From IMG/VR virus record IMGVR_UViG_3300031951_001404, positions 1 to 21,377 of that record: a stretch of 21,377 bases of DNA, one strand, 5' to 3'. The notes under the pieces are model-generated. The model was not told where the DNA came from. It worked only from the letters and a program-made list of their open reading frames with translations, and did not search any database. Positions 14,452 to 21,377 of this stretch are shown piece after piece. How positions within the stretch are numbered: the first letter of the stretch is position 1; each line of letters starts with the position of its first letter. Origin of the DNA: a virus. The translations under genes were made by a program, and so were the position numbers.

Positions 14452-15693
14452 TTATCGTTTAAAGAAGTTACCACCACGTGGGATTCTTCTTTGTACTGTT
14501 TCTTCTTTTTCAACAACAGGTGCACTTGTCTGCATCTTAGCTTGTTCAGTCTTTAATTGACGAACTGTCTTTTCTACAGCTTCAGTTTTACCCTGTTCTT
14601 TTACTTTACTTCTGTAACCATCTGGATCAGCTAAAAGCCATAAGGCTTCAGCAATCAACGGATAGTTAGGTTCAACGTACTGATATTTCTCTAGAAGATG
14701 TCCTAACATATTAGTAGGTCTTCCTGAAATAGATGGATAGTTTGGTTGTACAAGACCATTATATAATAAGCCTTGAACTTTTTTATCCAGCTTCAGTCCG
14801 TTAATATCAGCAGCACTTACAGTATTATACACGTTATCCATGTACTGTTGTGCAGCTTGCTGCTGTTGTTGACGCATTTGTTCTTGTTGTGCAATTCTTT
14901 GTTGTACAACTTCTTCTTGCATTGCATCCAATTTTGGTTTGAACTTCAATGCTTTAGCTTCAAGATCACCACGATCTTTCCATGCATCAATTTCCTCTTG
15001 AATGTCTTCATTAGTACCGAAGTTTGTGACTCTAAGATATTCTCTTACAATCTGCTCCTGGTCTTTCTCTACTGAAGGACTTAATTCTCTTACCTCTTCT
15101 GCCGCAGCTAGAACTTTAAATAAACCTTTAAGGTCCTGGCCACCATCTGCTACATACTTTGCAGCATATTGCAGTTCGTGTGGTAATGAATCAAAAAATT
15201 CAATCGGTGTTTGCTGACGTACTTTATTTTCAATTTCTTGAAAATTAGCTTCAATAAGTTCCTGATAGTCCTTTAATGAATATTCCTCAAGAGGTTTATC
15301 ATCATCAAATGGAATTATCTTACCAGCTTCAATTAGTTTATTAACTACTTCAGCCATTCCATTCTTTTCTAACTTAGGTCTTCCAGTCTTTGTTTCTGCT
15401 GGTTCATCAGCTTTTGTTTCTGCCTTCGGCCTAAAATCACTATCTGGATCGATTTCTTGAATTACGTCATCAATCTTTACTTCTGGTTCCTTCGATTCAC
15501 CATCTTTATCTGATGAATCCTTGTCAATAAAACTGAGGTCAACATTTGGCCTAGAAAATAAATTAGGTTTTGTCTCCTCTGGAAGCATAACGTTTTCTGC
15601 TCCCGGTGCACCTAGAAAGTCTAGACTATCTAGATCAATATCTACTTGCTCAATAGACGTAGTCTCGGCAGTAGCTGTTTCTTTTTCACTCAT
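14452..15693 (-). CDS. Candidate capsid scaffolding protein (413 aa)
   Basis: The product has 413 aa and lies between portal and capsid genes, the usual place for a scaffold. The first 110 residues are highly acidic and look disordered (for example DKDSSDKDGESKEPE at 58-71). Residues about 145-290 are helical and end in a Gln-rich coiled-coil stretch (QQRIAQQEQMRQQQQQAAQQ at 264-283). The C-terminus is basic (RRIPRGGNFFKR), as in scaffolds that contact the coat protein. No protease motif is visible, so maturation cleavage, if any, must come from another gene. A promoter-like box and a leader ending AACCAACAAAAA precede it. Scaffold is inferred from composition and order; the sequence does not match a family I can name. 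Confidence 0.72.
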   Translation of the reverse strand: MSEKETATAETTSIEQVDIDLDSLDFLGAPGAENVMLPEETKPNLFSRPNVDLSFIDKDSSDKDGESKEPEVKIDDVIQEIDPDSDFRPKAETKADEPAETKTGRPKLEKNGMAEVVNKLIEAGKIIPFDDDKPLEEYSLKDYQELIEANFQEIENKVRQQTPIEFFDSLPHELQYAAKYVADGGQDLKGLFKVLAAAEEVRELSPSVEKDQEQIVREYLRVTNFGTNEDIQEEIDAWKDRGDLEAKALKFKPKLDAMQEEVVQQRIAQQEQMRQQQQQAAQQYMDNVYNTVSAADINGLKLDKKVQGLLYNGLVQPNYPSISGRPTNMLGHLLEKYQYVEPNYPLIAEALWLLADPDGYRSKVKEQGKTEAVEKTVRQLKTEQAKMQTSAPVVEKEETVQRRIPRGGNFFKR

Positions 15694-15804
15694 TTTTTGT
15701 TGGTTTTATAGTAACAATATACACAAAAGTATAGATTTAAACTTTAAAAATTAGCACATTAAAATAATAATGTGGCACTTTATAGCAAACAGGGGGCGAA
15801 TTCC
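15694..15804 (-). promoter_or_regulatory. Portal-scaffold intergenic region: weak hairpin and promoter-like box
   Basis: This gap holds, in transcription order, a 7-bp hairpin (CACATTA/TAATGTG, 15774-15755) followed by AATTTTT, a possible weak terminator for the portal transcript; then TACTTTTG (15731-15724), which matches the Bacteroidota TAnnTTTG -7 box; then AACCAACAAAAA next to the start codon. A clear TTTG at the -33 position is missing. It is the best candidate for the start of the head-gene transcript. Confidence 0.45.
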
Positions 15805-18552
15805 TTATTTCTTCTTCTTCTCGTTGCTCTTTTTATCATACTTATTCTTATTCTCCCTAGCAATTTGCAGTTGTGTACTGGCTATATCTTTTTGTGTATT
15901 TAATTTCTGCTGCTCAATGTTCATTTTGTCTCTATTCTCAGCCATTCTATTAATCTCTTTTTCTTTCTGGAGAGTAATATTCTCATTCTCAATACCCATC
16001 TTATTAATCTGTGCAAGAGAATCCATGTAATCTGATTGTTGATTCTGATTAATATCAACGGTAGCACCAAAGCCAGCAGATCTGATTCTAGCTTCTTGCA
16101 GTCTAGCTTGTCTATTAAGATCATTCTGTTCTGCTTCAAACTCTCTCTTAAGTCTTGCTTCTTCAGCTTGAGACTGCAATTGTTGTTCTTGCATCTGTTG
16201 CTGTTGTTGCATTTCTTCCTGACGCATCTGCTGTTGTTTCTTCTCAGTCTGCTTAAGTACCTGGTCTACATCAGGTAATGAATCAGCCATCATGAGTTTA
16301 CCTAAGTCATAGATAGAAGCACCTGTAGTATTGTTATTAATAGCCAATTGCTTAAGCTGTTCTACTATAGCTCTATGATTTGCCTTGGTTGTACAGAATA
16401 TATTTAGATCTCTAAGTAGTAAGTCTGTACCGTTTATTTCAAAGTTCTTACGTTCCTCTGTAGTTGTAAGGTATTGCAATCTTACAGATGGATTGGTAGA
16501 CTGGTAGAATTGTGCTAAGTCAGTACGCATCTGATGTACTCTAGGCATCAGATAATCCGAATGCTGCATAAAGTAAACCTCAGTTTGTGCGTAAGATGCA
16601 TTAACAGATTGCTCAACTCCAGTAGCTGTTTGCTGAGATATCTGTTGCCCCATACGTTGGGGTGTAATACCAATGACTTCAAATGCCTGATTCTTAAAGT
16701 ATCCAGCAAGATTAATCCTTGACATCAAACGGTTTGTTTGTTCAAGGTCAAGTTTTTGATAATGCTGGAATGATAAAGCATTCTCTGTATTAGTAATAGA
16801 TGTATCCAGAGGTAACATCTGGAAGTTCTTCATTGCTACGTATGCCTTAGCAAGATTGTTCTTTCCCCAGTCTTCTCCCAAACTATGTCTCGGTAAAGCA
16901 TTCTGATCTAATAAGATTACTGTTCCAAGTTCATCTACAAGGATATCGGCAATCTGGTTATTTACGATATTATAACCAATCTGGAATGGCTTCATTAAGT
17001 CTACAAGAGATGTAGATCTAGTATTTCTATCTGAGAATACAGATCCCTCTACAGGTAGCTTACAACCATACATAGTATCATCACCCTTAAATTGGAATTT
17101 AAGAGGTCCAATGTTATTGTTATTAATTCCTAAATAGATAGGATTGATACCACCGGGGTTATTAGTTCCCCAGTATGTGGGATGGTTTGGTCCAATCTTA
17201 ACACCACCCCATACCTCATTAATCCAGATCCAGTCAATGTGTTCTCCAAATAAAAGATTCTGCTTACTCTTGTTCTTAAAGAGGTCAGTATTATAAAGAG
17301 GCTTATCTGTTACTGAGTATGACTCATCAACAATATCATTTGTTACCTCTCCAAAATCATCAATCTTGGTAAGGTGACCTACTTTTCTTTGTGACTTCCA
17401 GTAAACTGTAGTTACTCTAAGGAGGTTAGTCATACCCATATCAAAGTAATCCTCGCTATCTGCTAGGATCCAGTTTACAATATCTCCTCCACGAAGTGTA
17501 TTATCCCACATAGAGGTATACTGACGATACCCCAATGACGGCATATTGGTATTCCAATCATGTGATTTAGTACCATCATAGTAAGTACCATCATTCTGAT
17601 ATCCTTGTAATGGGTAACCAGCAGAACGTACAGGGTAGATTTGTTCTAATGTTTCCATCTGTTCCTCAGTCATCAACCATCCATAACGGTCAATAACATC
17701 AGCAACAGTCATCATATCATACTTTCCAACCCATTGACCCTGAGATATATATCTTACATCAGGTGATTTATGGTAGAATGTAAGTACTGGATTCCAAAGT
17801 TCAATATCATAATCATCATCAAGCATTCTAAAATGCCAGAATTCCCTATCAGTAATGAGCATATCTCTGAATGCTCTTTCTTCTAGTTCATCCATTTTGA
17901 ATCTTTCTACATCAACTGCATGCTGATGAGCAGCCCATTGTTCTGATAATGATCTGTAACTCTTGTCAAAAAATGCCTGAATCTCAGGAAGCTGTCTGAT
18001 TGCTTCTGGTGATGTAGCCTGCTGATATTCTTCTGATTCAATGTCTACACCATCTTCAGCCAGGCGCATCATCAATTCACGTTCAGCATCATATACTAAT
18101 GCCTGTTCTACTTCTTGTCTTTTTAATTCAAGGAGTTCGTTATATGAAATATCATCTACTGCTCTATAGGATACAGCACTTGATCTTTTGGCAAATTCAG
18201 CAACTAACGTATTAATTACATTAGGGATAATCGGATAGAATTTAAGTTCTAATGCAGATGCGTCTTCCTTGGTAAGGACTTCCATAAGATCTGCATACTC
18301 ATTATCCTCCTCAATTATATAGTCACCCTTGTCTATAATACCTTTGGCAAGCTTGTAGTTCTTCATTAAACGTCTTGCATTTCTGCGTACATGCTGTAAT
18401 CCCTTCCATTCAAGCCAGTCTAAGTTCCAGGCAGTCCATTCATTATCCTTTTTTGACCTAGGAATAAACTGGATAGGCTGGTTTAGAGTACCCATTTTAT
18501 TGTACTCTACTTTGGCACCAGCCTTCATTTGCATCGCATTATATATCTGCAT
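15805..18552 (-). CDS. Portal protein (915 aa) with long Gln-rich coiled-coil tail
   Basis: The product has 915 aa and lies 3 nt after the large terminase stop, as expected for a portal. The N-terminal 330 residues include FYPIIPNVINTLVAEFAKR (about 104-122) and repeated acidic helices; the central part is Trp/Tyr-rich (WIWINEVWGGVKIG; YWGTNNPGG), and a segment near residues 615-640 (LAGYFKNQAFEVIGITPQR, then MGQQIS) resembles portal stem regions. From about residue 768 to the end, a Gln/Glu/Lys-rich coiled coil ends in KKSNEKKKK. It should form the 12-subunit DNA channel at one capsid vertex. It is long for portals but in line with large Bacteroidota phage portals. The identity rests on order, length and sequence style; the tail may contact scaffold or packaged DNA. 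Confidence 0.83.
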   Translation of the reverse strand: MQIYNAMQMKAGAKVEYNKMGTLNQPIQFIPRSKKDNEWTAWNLDWLEWKGLQHVRRNARRLMKNYKLAKGIIDKGDYIIEEDNEYADLMEVLTKEDASALELKFYPIIPNVINTLVAEFAKRSSAVSYRAVDDISYNELLELKRQEVEQALVYDAERELMMRLAEDGVDIESEEYQQATSPEAIRQLPEIQAFFDKSYRSLSEQWAAHQHAVDVERFKMDELEERAFRDMLITDREFWHFRMLDDDYDIELWNPVLTFYHKSPDVRYISQGQWVGKYDMMTVADVIDRYGWLMTEEQMETLEQIYPVRSAGYPLQGYQNDGTYYDGTKSHDWNTNMPSLGYRQYTSMWDNTLRGGDIVNWILADSEDYFDMGMTNLLRVTTVYWKSQRKVGHLTKIDDFGEVTNDIVDESYSVTDKPLYNTDLFKNKSKQNLLFGEHIDWIWINEVWGGVKIGPNHPTYWGTNNPGGINPIYLGINNNNIGPLKFQFKGDDTMYGCKLPVEGSVFSDRNTRSTSLVDLMKPFQIGYNIVNNQIADILVDELGTVILLDQNALPRHSLGEDWGKNNLAKAYVAMKNFQMLPLDTSITNTENALSFQHYQKLDLEQTNRLMSRINLAGYFKNQAFEVIGITPQRMGQQISQQTATGVEQSVNASYAQTEVYFMQHSDYLMPRVHQMRTDLAQFYQSTNPSVRLQYLTTTEERKNFEINGTDLLLRDLNIFCTTKANHRAIVEQLKQLAINNNTTGASIYDLGKLMMADSLPDVDQVLKQTEKKQQQMRQEEMQQQQQMQEQQLQSQAEEARLKREFEAEQNDLNRQARLQEARIRSAGFGATVDINQNQQSDYMDSLAQINKMGIENENITLQKEKEINRMAENRDKMNIEQQKLNTQKDIASTQLQIARENKNKYDKKSNEKKKK

Positions 18553-18555
18553 GTC

Positions 18556-20772
18556 TTATCTTAAATTTCTAAACGGTAATTTTGGTAGTCTCATTCCTGA
18601 AACTGAACCAGATGCCCCTCCAATATGACGGAACGGACTTCTATTCAATTTACTGAAATTATTATTATTATCCAATTTTTTGCCACCAGATTCCTCATAT
18701 CTTTTCTTATAACCCCTATTAGCTTGTTGAACCTTGGCAAAAGCTACTAATGCAGCAAAGCTAACCAGTCTATCGACGTTTACACCATCTCTATATGCCA
18801 TCATCTCCTTGAGTAGCATAGGATCTGGTATTCTTTCTATTCCATATACTGTTTTATATACCTTTCCACTTTCGTCTACATCAGTATATAATTCCTCTTT
18901 TACAAATTCAATGGCATAACTAAGCATATGACTCTTGAACAATGTCCCTGTATTTCTCCAGCCATACTCCTGGAAAACGTTAGCATTTGCACCAATATCT
19001 TTGAGGAATAGTATCTGTGACCTAGGTACGAGGAATCTCTGCTTCTTTCTATAGATCATATGGTTAATAAACTGGCTAATGTTATTTTCTACAATAGTCC
19101 AGGCATTATACCATTCAATTATAAGTTCTAATCTTTCATGAGTTTTATTAATATCATCAAATCTACCACACCAAGCAGCTACTAATTTATCTTGTTCTAT
19201 GTATGTTTCAACAACATCTCCTTTATTTTTAGTTACCTCAACAGCTGTCTTGTAAACATAGATGGAACATAGTGATTCTGAGGTAGTTGTCTTACCTTCC
19301 CCTACTGGATCGACAGAAGCATAATACATTCCAAATTCAGGTTCCTTTACTGGTCTTTCCCATACTACAATAACACCTGTTTTATCCTCAGTATCTTTAG
19401 TAATTGGAAATTCCCGAATTGGTAACTTATTGCTTTCAGTAGATTGTATAGCACCTCTCTCATCTCTGTATAAGTCAAGATGTTCGTAGGCATACATTTT
19501 ATCTTCAATTCGTCTAGTTTGTGCGGTAACAAGATGGGCAGGAAATACAGATACAGTCCTAAAATCAAATGCTTCTTTGATATTTCTAGGGTGCTGAGAT
19601 ATACGTAACTGATAGTCTTGAGGATCTAGTTCTCTTTTCCAGGTAGCAAACTGCTCATCTAATGCTTTTAGTGCATCAGCAACCTGTGAATTACCATATC
19701 TATCAATATAAGGTGGCATTGACCATTGCTCAGGTATGAATAATCCTGACCTTCCTATGGTGTTTAGTTCATCTATAAGATCTGTTTCTACACTATAGAT
19801 GTCATTTGCATCTGGTCTAGTAATCATCTTCTTCAATGGTTCGCATTGACTAAGGTCACCGACAGAACCAGCAGCTATAAACATACCTGTGGTAGTCATA
19901 CCAGATTTCATAGCAGGTCTAATGAATTCGAAGGTAGTATCCATCTTAGGTGCAATACCTGCTTCCTCGTGAAAAAAGAATTTACATGGACCACCGACAC
20001 CATTTGTAGGATCCTTTTCAAAAGACATACCCTGTATAACTCCTTTTAATCCTACCTCAGATTTCCTTTTCTGTGTCCCCACATATGTATCAATCTCAAT
20101 CTTCTGTTGCCAAAAGAGTGTCTTATGGGGATTCATAGGTCTATACCAAGCAGTATGCTTATTCAGAAATGCCTCGTATTCATTAAGAAACTTCCAGGTA
20201 CCCTTCTCATTGATATAATCTTTAAGACTGGCCCCCATCTTTAGGGTAACCCCTTCCTCAAACCATACCTGATTTATAAACTTACCAGCATGAAAATAGG
20301 AACTAGCTATCTGACGTTTCTTTAATATGGCTGCATGCTTATGACTTAATTCAGCAAGCATTTCATATAATGCCATATGATATTGTGCATCACGTATATC
20401 AGCAAAACCAAACTTCTGTATCTCCTTGTTAAAGATAGGCAAGAAGTTTAGCCACATATAGTAGTCACGAGATAGATACCATTTCTTATCTCCATTTATA
20501 AAGAATACTCCTTTCCTACACTTCTGTTTTTCAGTATCCCAGAATGCACGGAAGTCTTTAGTTCCCTCAGGATGTACACAGTAGAATCCTTGTGTATTAA
20601 AAAGCTTAGCTAATTCATTAAACTTTAGACTAGTCTCATCAAATTCATATTCTCCAGGAACCTTGAACATGGTAAGTAGATAGTCTCTAAACTCCATTTG
20701 AGAGTTAAAGGTTATATCCGTCCATACTCCGTTCTCATATACAGGAATATTTGTGTAGAATTCTTGCTGCAT
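18556..20772 (-). CDS. terL: Terminase large subunit (TerL, 738 aa)
   Basis: The packaging motor ATPase and nuclease. The ATPase half shows a Walker A-like KKRQIASSYFHAGK (151-164), a Walker B FFFHEE (265-270) and a likely coupling motif AAGSVGD (300-306). The C-terminal nuclease domain of RNase H fold shows SVDPVGEG (486-493, catalytic D488), VENN (561-564, E562) and DRLVSF (667-672, D667). The order and spacing fit phage TerL. The P-loop lacks the usual G-K-S/T; many Bacteroidota phage terminases have a similar K-x-R-x-x-x-S-Y form. The gene starts 1 nt after the 173-aa gene stop and ends 3 nt before the portal start, so the three form one operon. It is about 150-200 aa longer than typical TerL, mainly through a longer N-terminal region. 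Confidence 0.95.
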   Translation of the reverse strand: MQQEFYTNIPVYENGVWTDITFNSQMEFRDYLLTMFKVPGEYEFDETSLKFNELAKLFNTQGFYCVHPEGTKDFRAFWDTEKQKCRKGVFFINGDKKWYLSRDYYMWLNFLPIFNKEIQKFGFADIRDAQYHMALYEMLAELSHKHAAILKKRQIASSYFHAGKFINQVWFEEGVTLKMGASLKDYINEKGTWKFLNEYEAFLNKHTAWYRPMNPHKTLFWQQKIEIDTYVGTQKRKSEVGLKGVIQGMSFEKDPTNGVGGPCKFFFHEEAGIAPKMDTTFEFIRPAMKSGMTTTGMFIAAGSVGDLSQCEPLKKMITRPDANDIYSVETDLIDELNTIGRSGLFIPEQWSMPPYIDRYGNSQVADALKALDEQFATWKRELDPQDYQLRISQHPRNIKEAFDFRTVSVFPAHLVTAQTRRIEDKMYAYEHLDLYRDERGAIQSTESNKLPIREFPITKDTEDKTGVIVVWERPVKEPEFGMYYASVDPVGEGKTTTSESLCSIYVYKTAVEVTKNKGDVVETYIEQDKLVAAWCGRFDDINKTHERLELIIEWYNAWTIVENNISQFINHMIYRKKQRFLVPRSQILFLKDIGANANVFQEYGWRNTGTLFKSHMLSYAIEFVKEELYTDVDESGKVYKTVYGIERIPDPMLLKEMMAYRDGVNVDRLVSFAALVAFAKVQQANRGYKKRYEESGGKKLDNNNNFSKLNRSPFRHIGGASGSVSGMRLPKLPFRNLR

Positions 20773-20773
20773 A

Positions 20774-21295
20774 TTACATGTTTTGGTCGTATGCTAGGCC
20801 TGTACCACCCCTTACGTGACTCTTCTGTTCATCTTGCATATCCCGTAATGCACCCTTATATGACTGTCTAATGGCATCAAAGTCCTTAGCCATAGCTCTA
20901 ATCTGGTTAATATTACCATCCCTACCATCTGTAATAGATGTGTTATTCATATAGGTGGCAATATTATCCAGTGCTCTCTTAATACCATTGTATGCCCTCA
21001 TTGTAGGGGTTTCATACAGTTTCCTACAGAAGTCAATTGCTTGTGGTATACCATCCTCCTCAGGACTAAAATCAGCATCAATCTCTGCTAGTACAATCTC
21101 CTCTCTATCTGTATCAACCGTATTAAAGAATGGGTTAGTATCTGGATTAGGACAAGTCATGTAAAACAGATACTGATAAATCTTAAGGTAGTTATCAGGA
21201 TACATGTCCATAAGTCGTCGTAATGTCTCAAGAGTATGGCAATGTTCCGTAGGAATTACTTTACCGTTAGATATATCAAATAGTTTAATTGTCAT
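20774..21295 (-). CDS. Unknown protein in the small-terminase position (173 aa)
   Basis: The product has 173 aa, starting MTIKLFDISNGKVIPTEHCH. The first 70 residues are helical (TLETLRRLMDMYPDNYLKI, then YQYLFYMTCPNPDTNPF); an acidic stretch follows (DTDREEIVLAEIDADFSPEE), then long helices (TPTMRAYNGIKRALDNIATY). It directly precedes terL with a 1-nt gap, where many phages carry the small terminase that recognises the genome. No clear helix-turn-helix is visible and I do not recognise a TerS family, so that role is only a hypothesis. Its ATG overlaps the TAA of the preceding gene by 11 nt. Confidence 0.75.
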   Translation of the reverse strand: MTIKLFDISNGKVIPTEHCHTLETLRRLMDMYPDNYLKIYQYLFYMTCPNPDTNPFFNTVDTDREEIVLAEIDADFSPEEDGIPQAIDFCRKLYETPTMRAYNGIKRALDNIATYMNNTSITDGRDGNINQIRAMAKDFDAIRQSYKGALRDMQDEQKSHVRGGTGLAYDQNM

Positions 21296-21377
21296 TTTTC
21301 AGATGGTTGATTATAGATATTACCTCTTCTTTTAGATAAGGTAAGTGATATTGCACAATTTTGTCTACTACAGGTTC
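21285..21377 (-). CDS. C-terminal end of an unknown gene (30 codons visible)
   Basis: The frame is open from the right edge to TAA at 21285. The visible peptide starts EPVVDKIVQYHLPYLKEE and ends NHLKNDN, an amphipathic helix-like C-terminus. It overlaps the start of the 173-aa gene by 11 nt, in the same start/stop-overlap style as other genes here, which supports it. Too little is visible to name it. Confidence 0.6.
   Translation of the reverse strand, partial: EPVVDKIVQYHLPYLKEEVISIINHLKNDN

Noticed and set aside
14864-14911. Gln-codon low-complexity run as a possible nucleotide repeat or frameshift site
   Set aside because: The reading frame is intact on both sides and such runs are normal in phage scaffold coiled coils.
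14773-15075. Plus-strand open frame of 100 codons rich in Leu, Phe and Ser
   Set aside because: It is antisense to the Gln/Glu/Lys-rich part of the scaffold gene; the hydrophobic look is a mirror of that composition, not a membrane protein.
15770-16278. Plus-strand hydrophobic frames opposite the portal tail
   Set aside because: They mirror the Gln/Lys/Glu-rich coiled coil and lack any independent start signal or context.
1-21377. tRNA genes, CRISPR arrays, insertion sequences, integrase or attachment sites
   Set aside because: All non-coding gaps are about 110 nt or shorter and none shows a cloverleaf, spaced direct repeats or terminal inverted repeats; no recombinase-like protein is present.

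Overview
The window is AT-rich phage DNA, and every gene I can support lies on the minus strand. It is most likely the virion-assembly block of a tailed phage of a Bacteroidota host, probably aquatic or environmental. The reasons are a recognisable large terminase, portal, scaffold-like, capsid and connector series; A/T-rich start regions with essentially no Shine-Dalgarno sequences; a TAnnTTTG-type box before one gene; and protein styles (235-aa connector, 186-aa protein, Cys-rich repeat proteins) that I associate with crAss-like and flavobacterial phages. The phage assignment is strong. The host and any link to crAss-like phages are inference, because no search was run.

Layout, read in the direction of transcription from right to left. 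(1) Packaging: the end of an unknown gene (21377-21285), a 173-aa protein of unknown role in the small-terminase position, the large terminase (738 aa) and the portal (915 aa). (2) Head: after a short intergenic region with a weak hairpin, a scaffold-like protein (413 aa) and the major capsid protein (540 aa). A strong hairpin terminator follows, then a 68-aa protein alone between two terminators. (3) A 338-aa unknown protein and six tiny, mostly Lys/Gly-rich genes, several joined by start/stop overlaps built on ATGGC(TGC)TAA. Two of the six are too short to be found by a usual length cut-off. (4) Connector (235 aa), a ferritin with a complete ferroxidase centre, and a 447-aa candidate abundant tail or virion protein, then a third G-rich terminator. 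(5) Tail and adsorption: a 186-aa Cys-rich protein, a 56-aa zinc-ribbon microprotein, a 1201-aa modular protein (Asp-box repeats, VWA domain, Cys-rich repeats), a 304-aa protein with the same type of repeat, a 522-aa fibre-like protein and a partial fibre gene running off the left edge.

Working together, the terminase and portal package DNA into a capsid built on the scaffold, and the connector closes the head. The left-hand Cys-rich multidomain proteins probably form the distal tail and bind the host. The most interesting points are the ferritin embedded between connector and tail genes, the Asp-box/VWA/Cys-repeat protein, the cluster of basic microgenes with duplicated junctions, a zinc-ribbon that occurs both alone and at the front of a fibre, and the exclusive use of TAA at all 22 visible stop codons. 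I saw no tRNA gene, CRISPR array, insertion sequence, integrase or attachment site.
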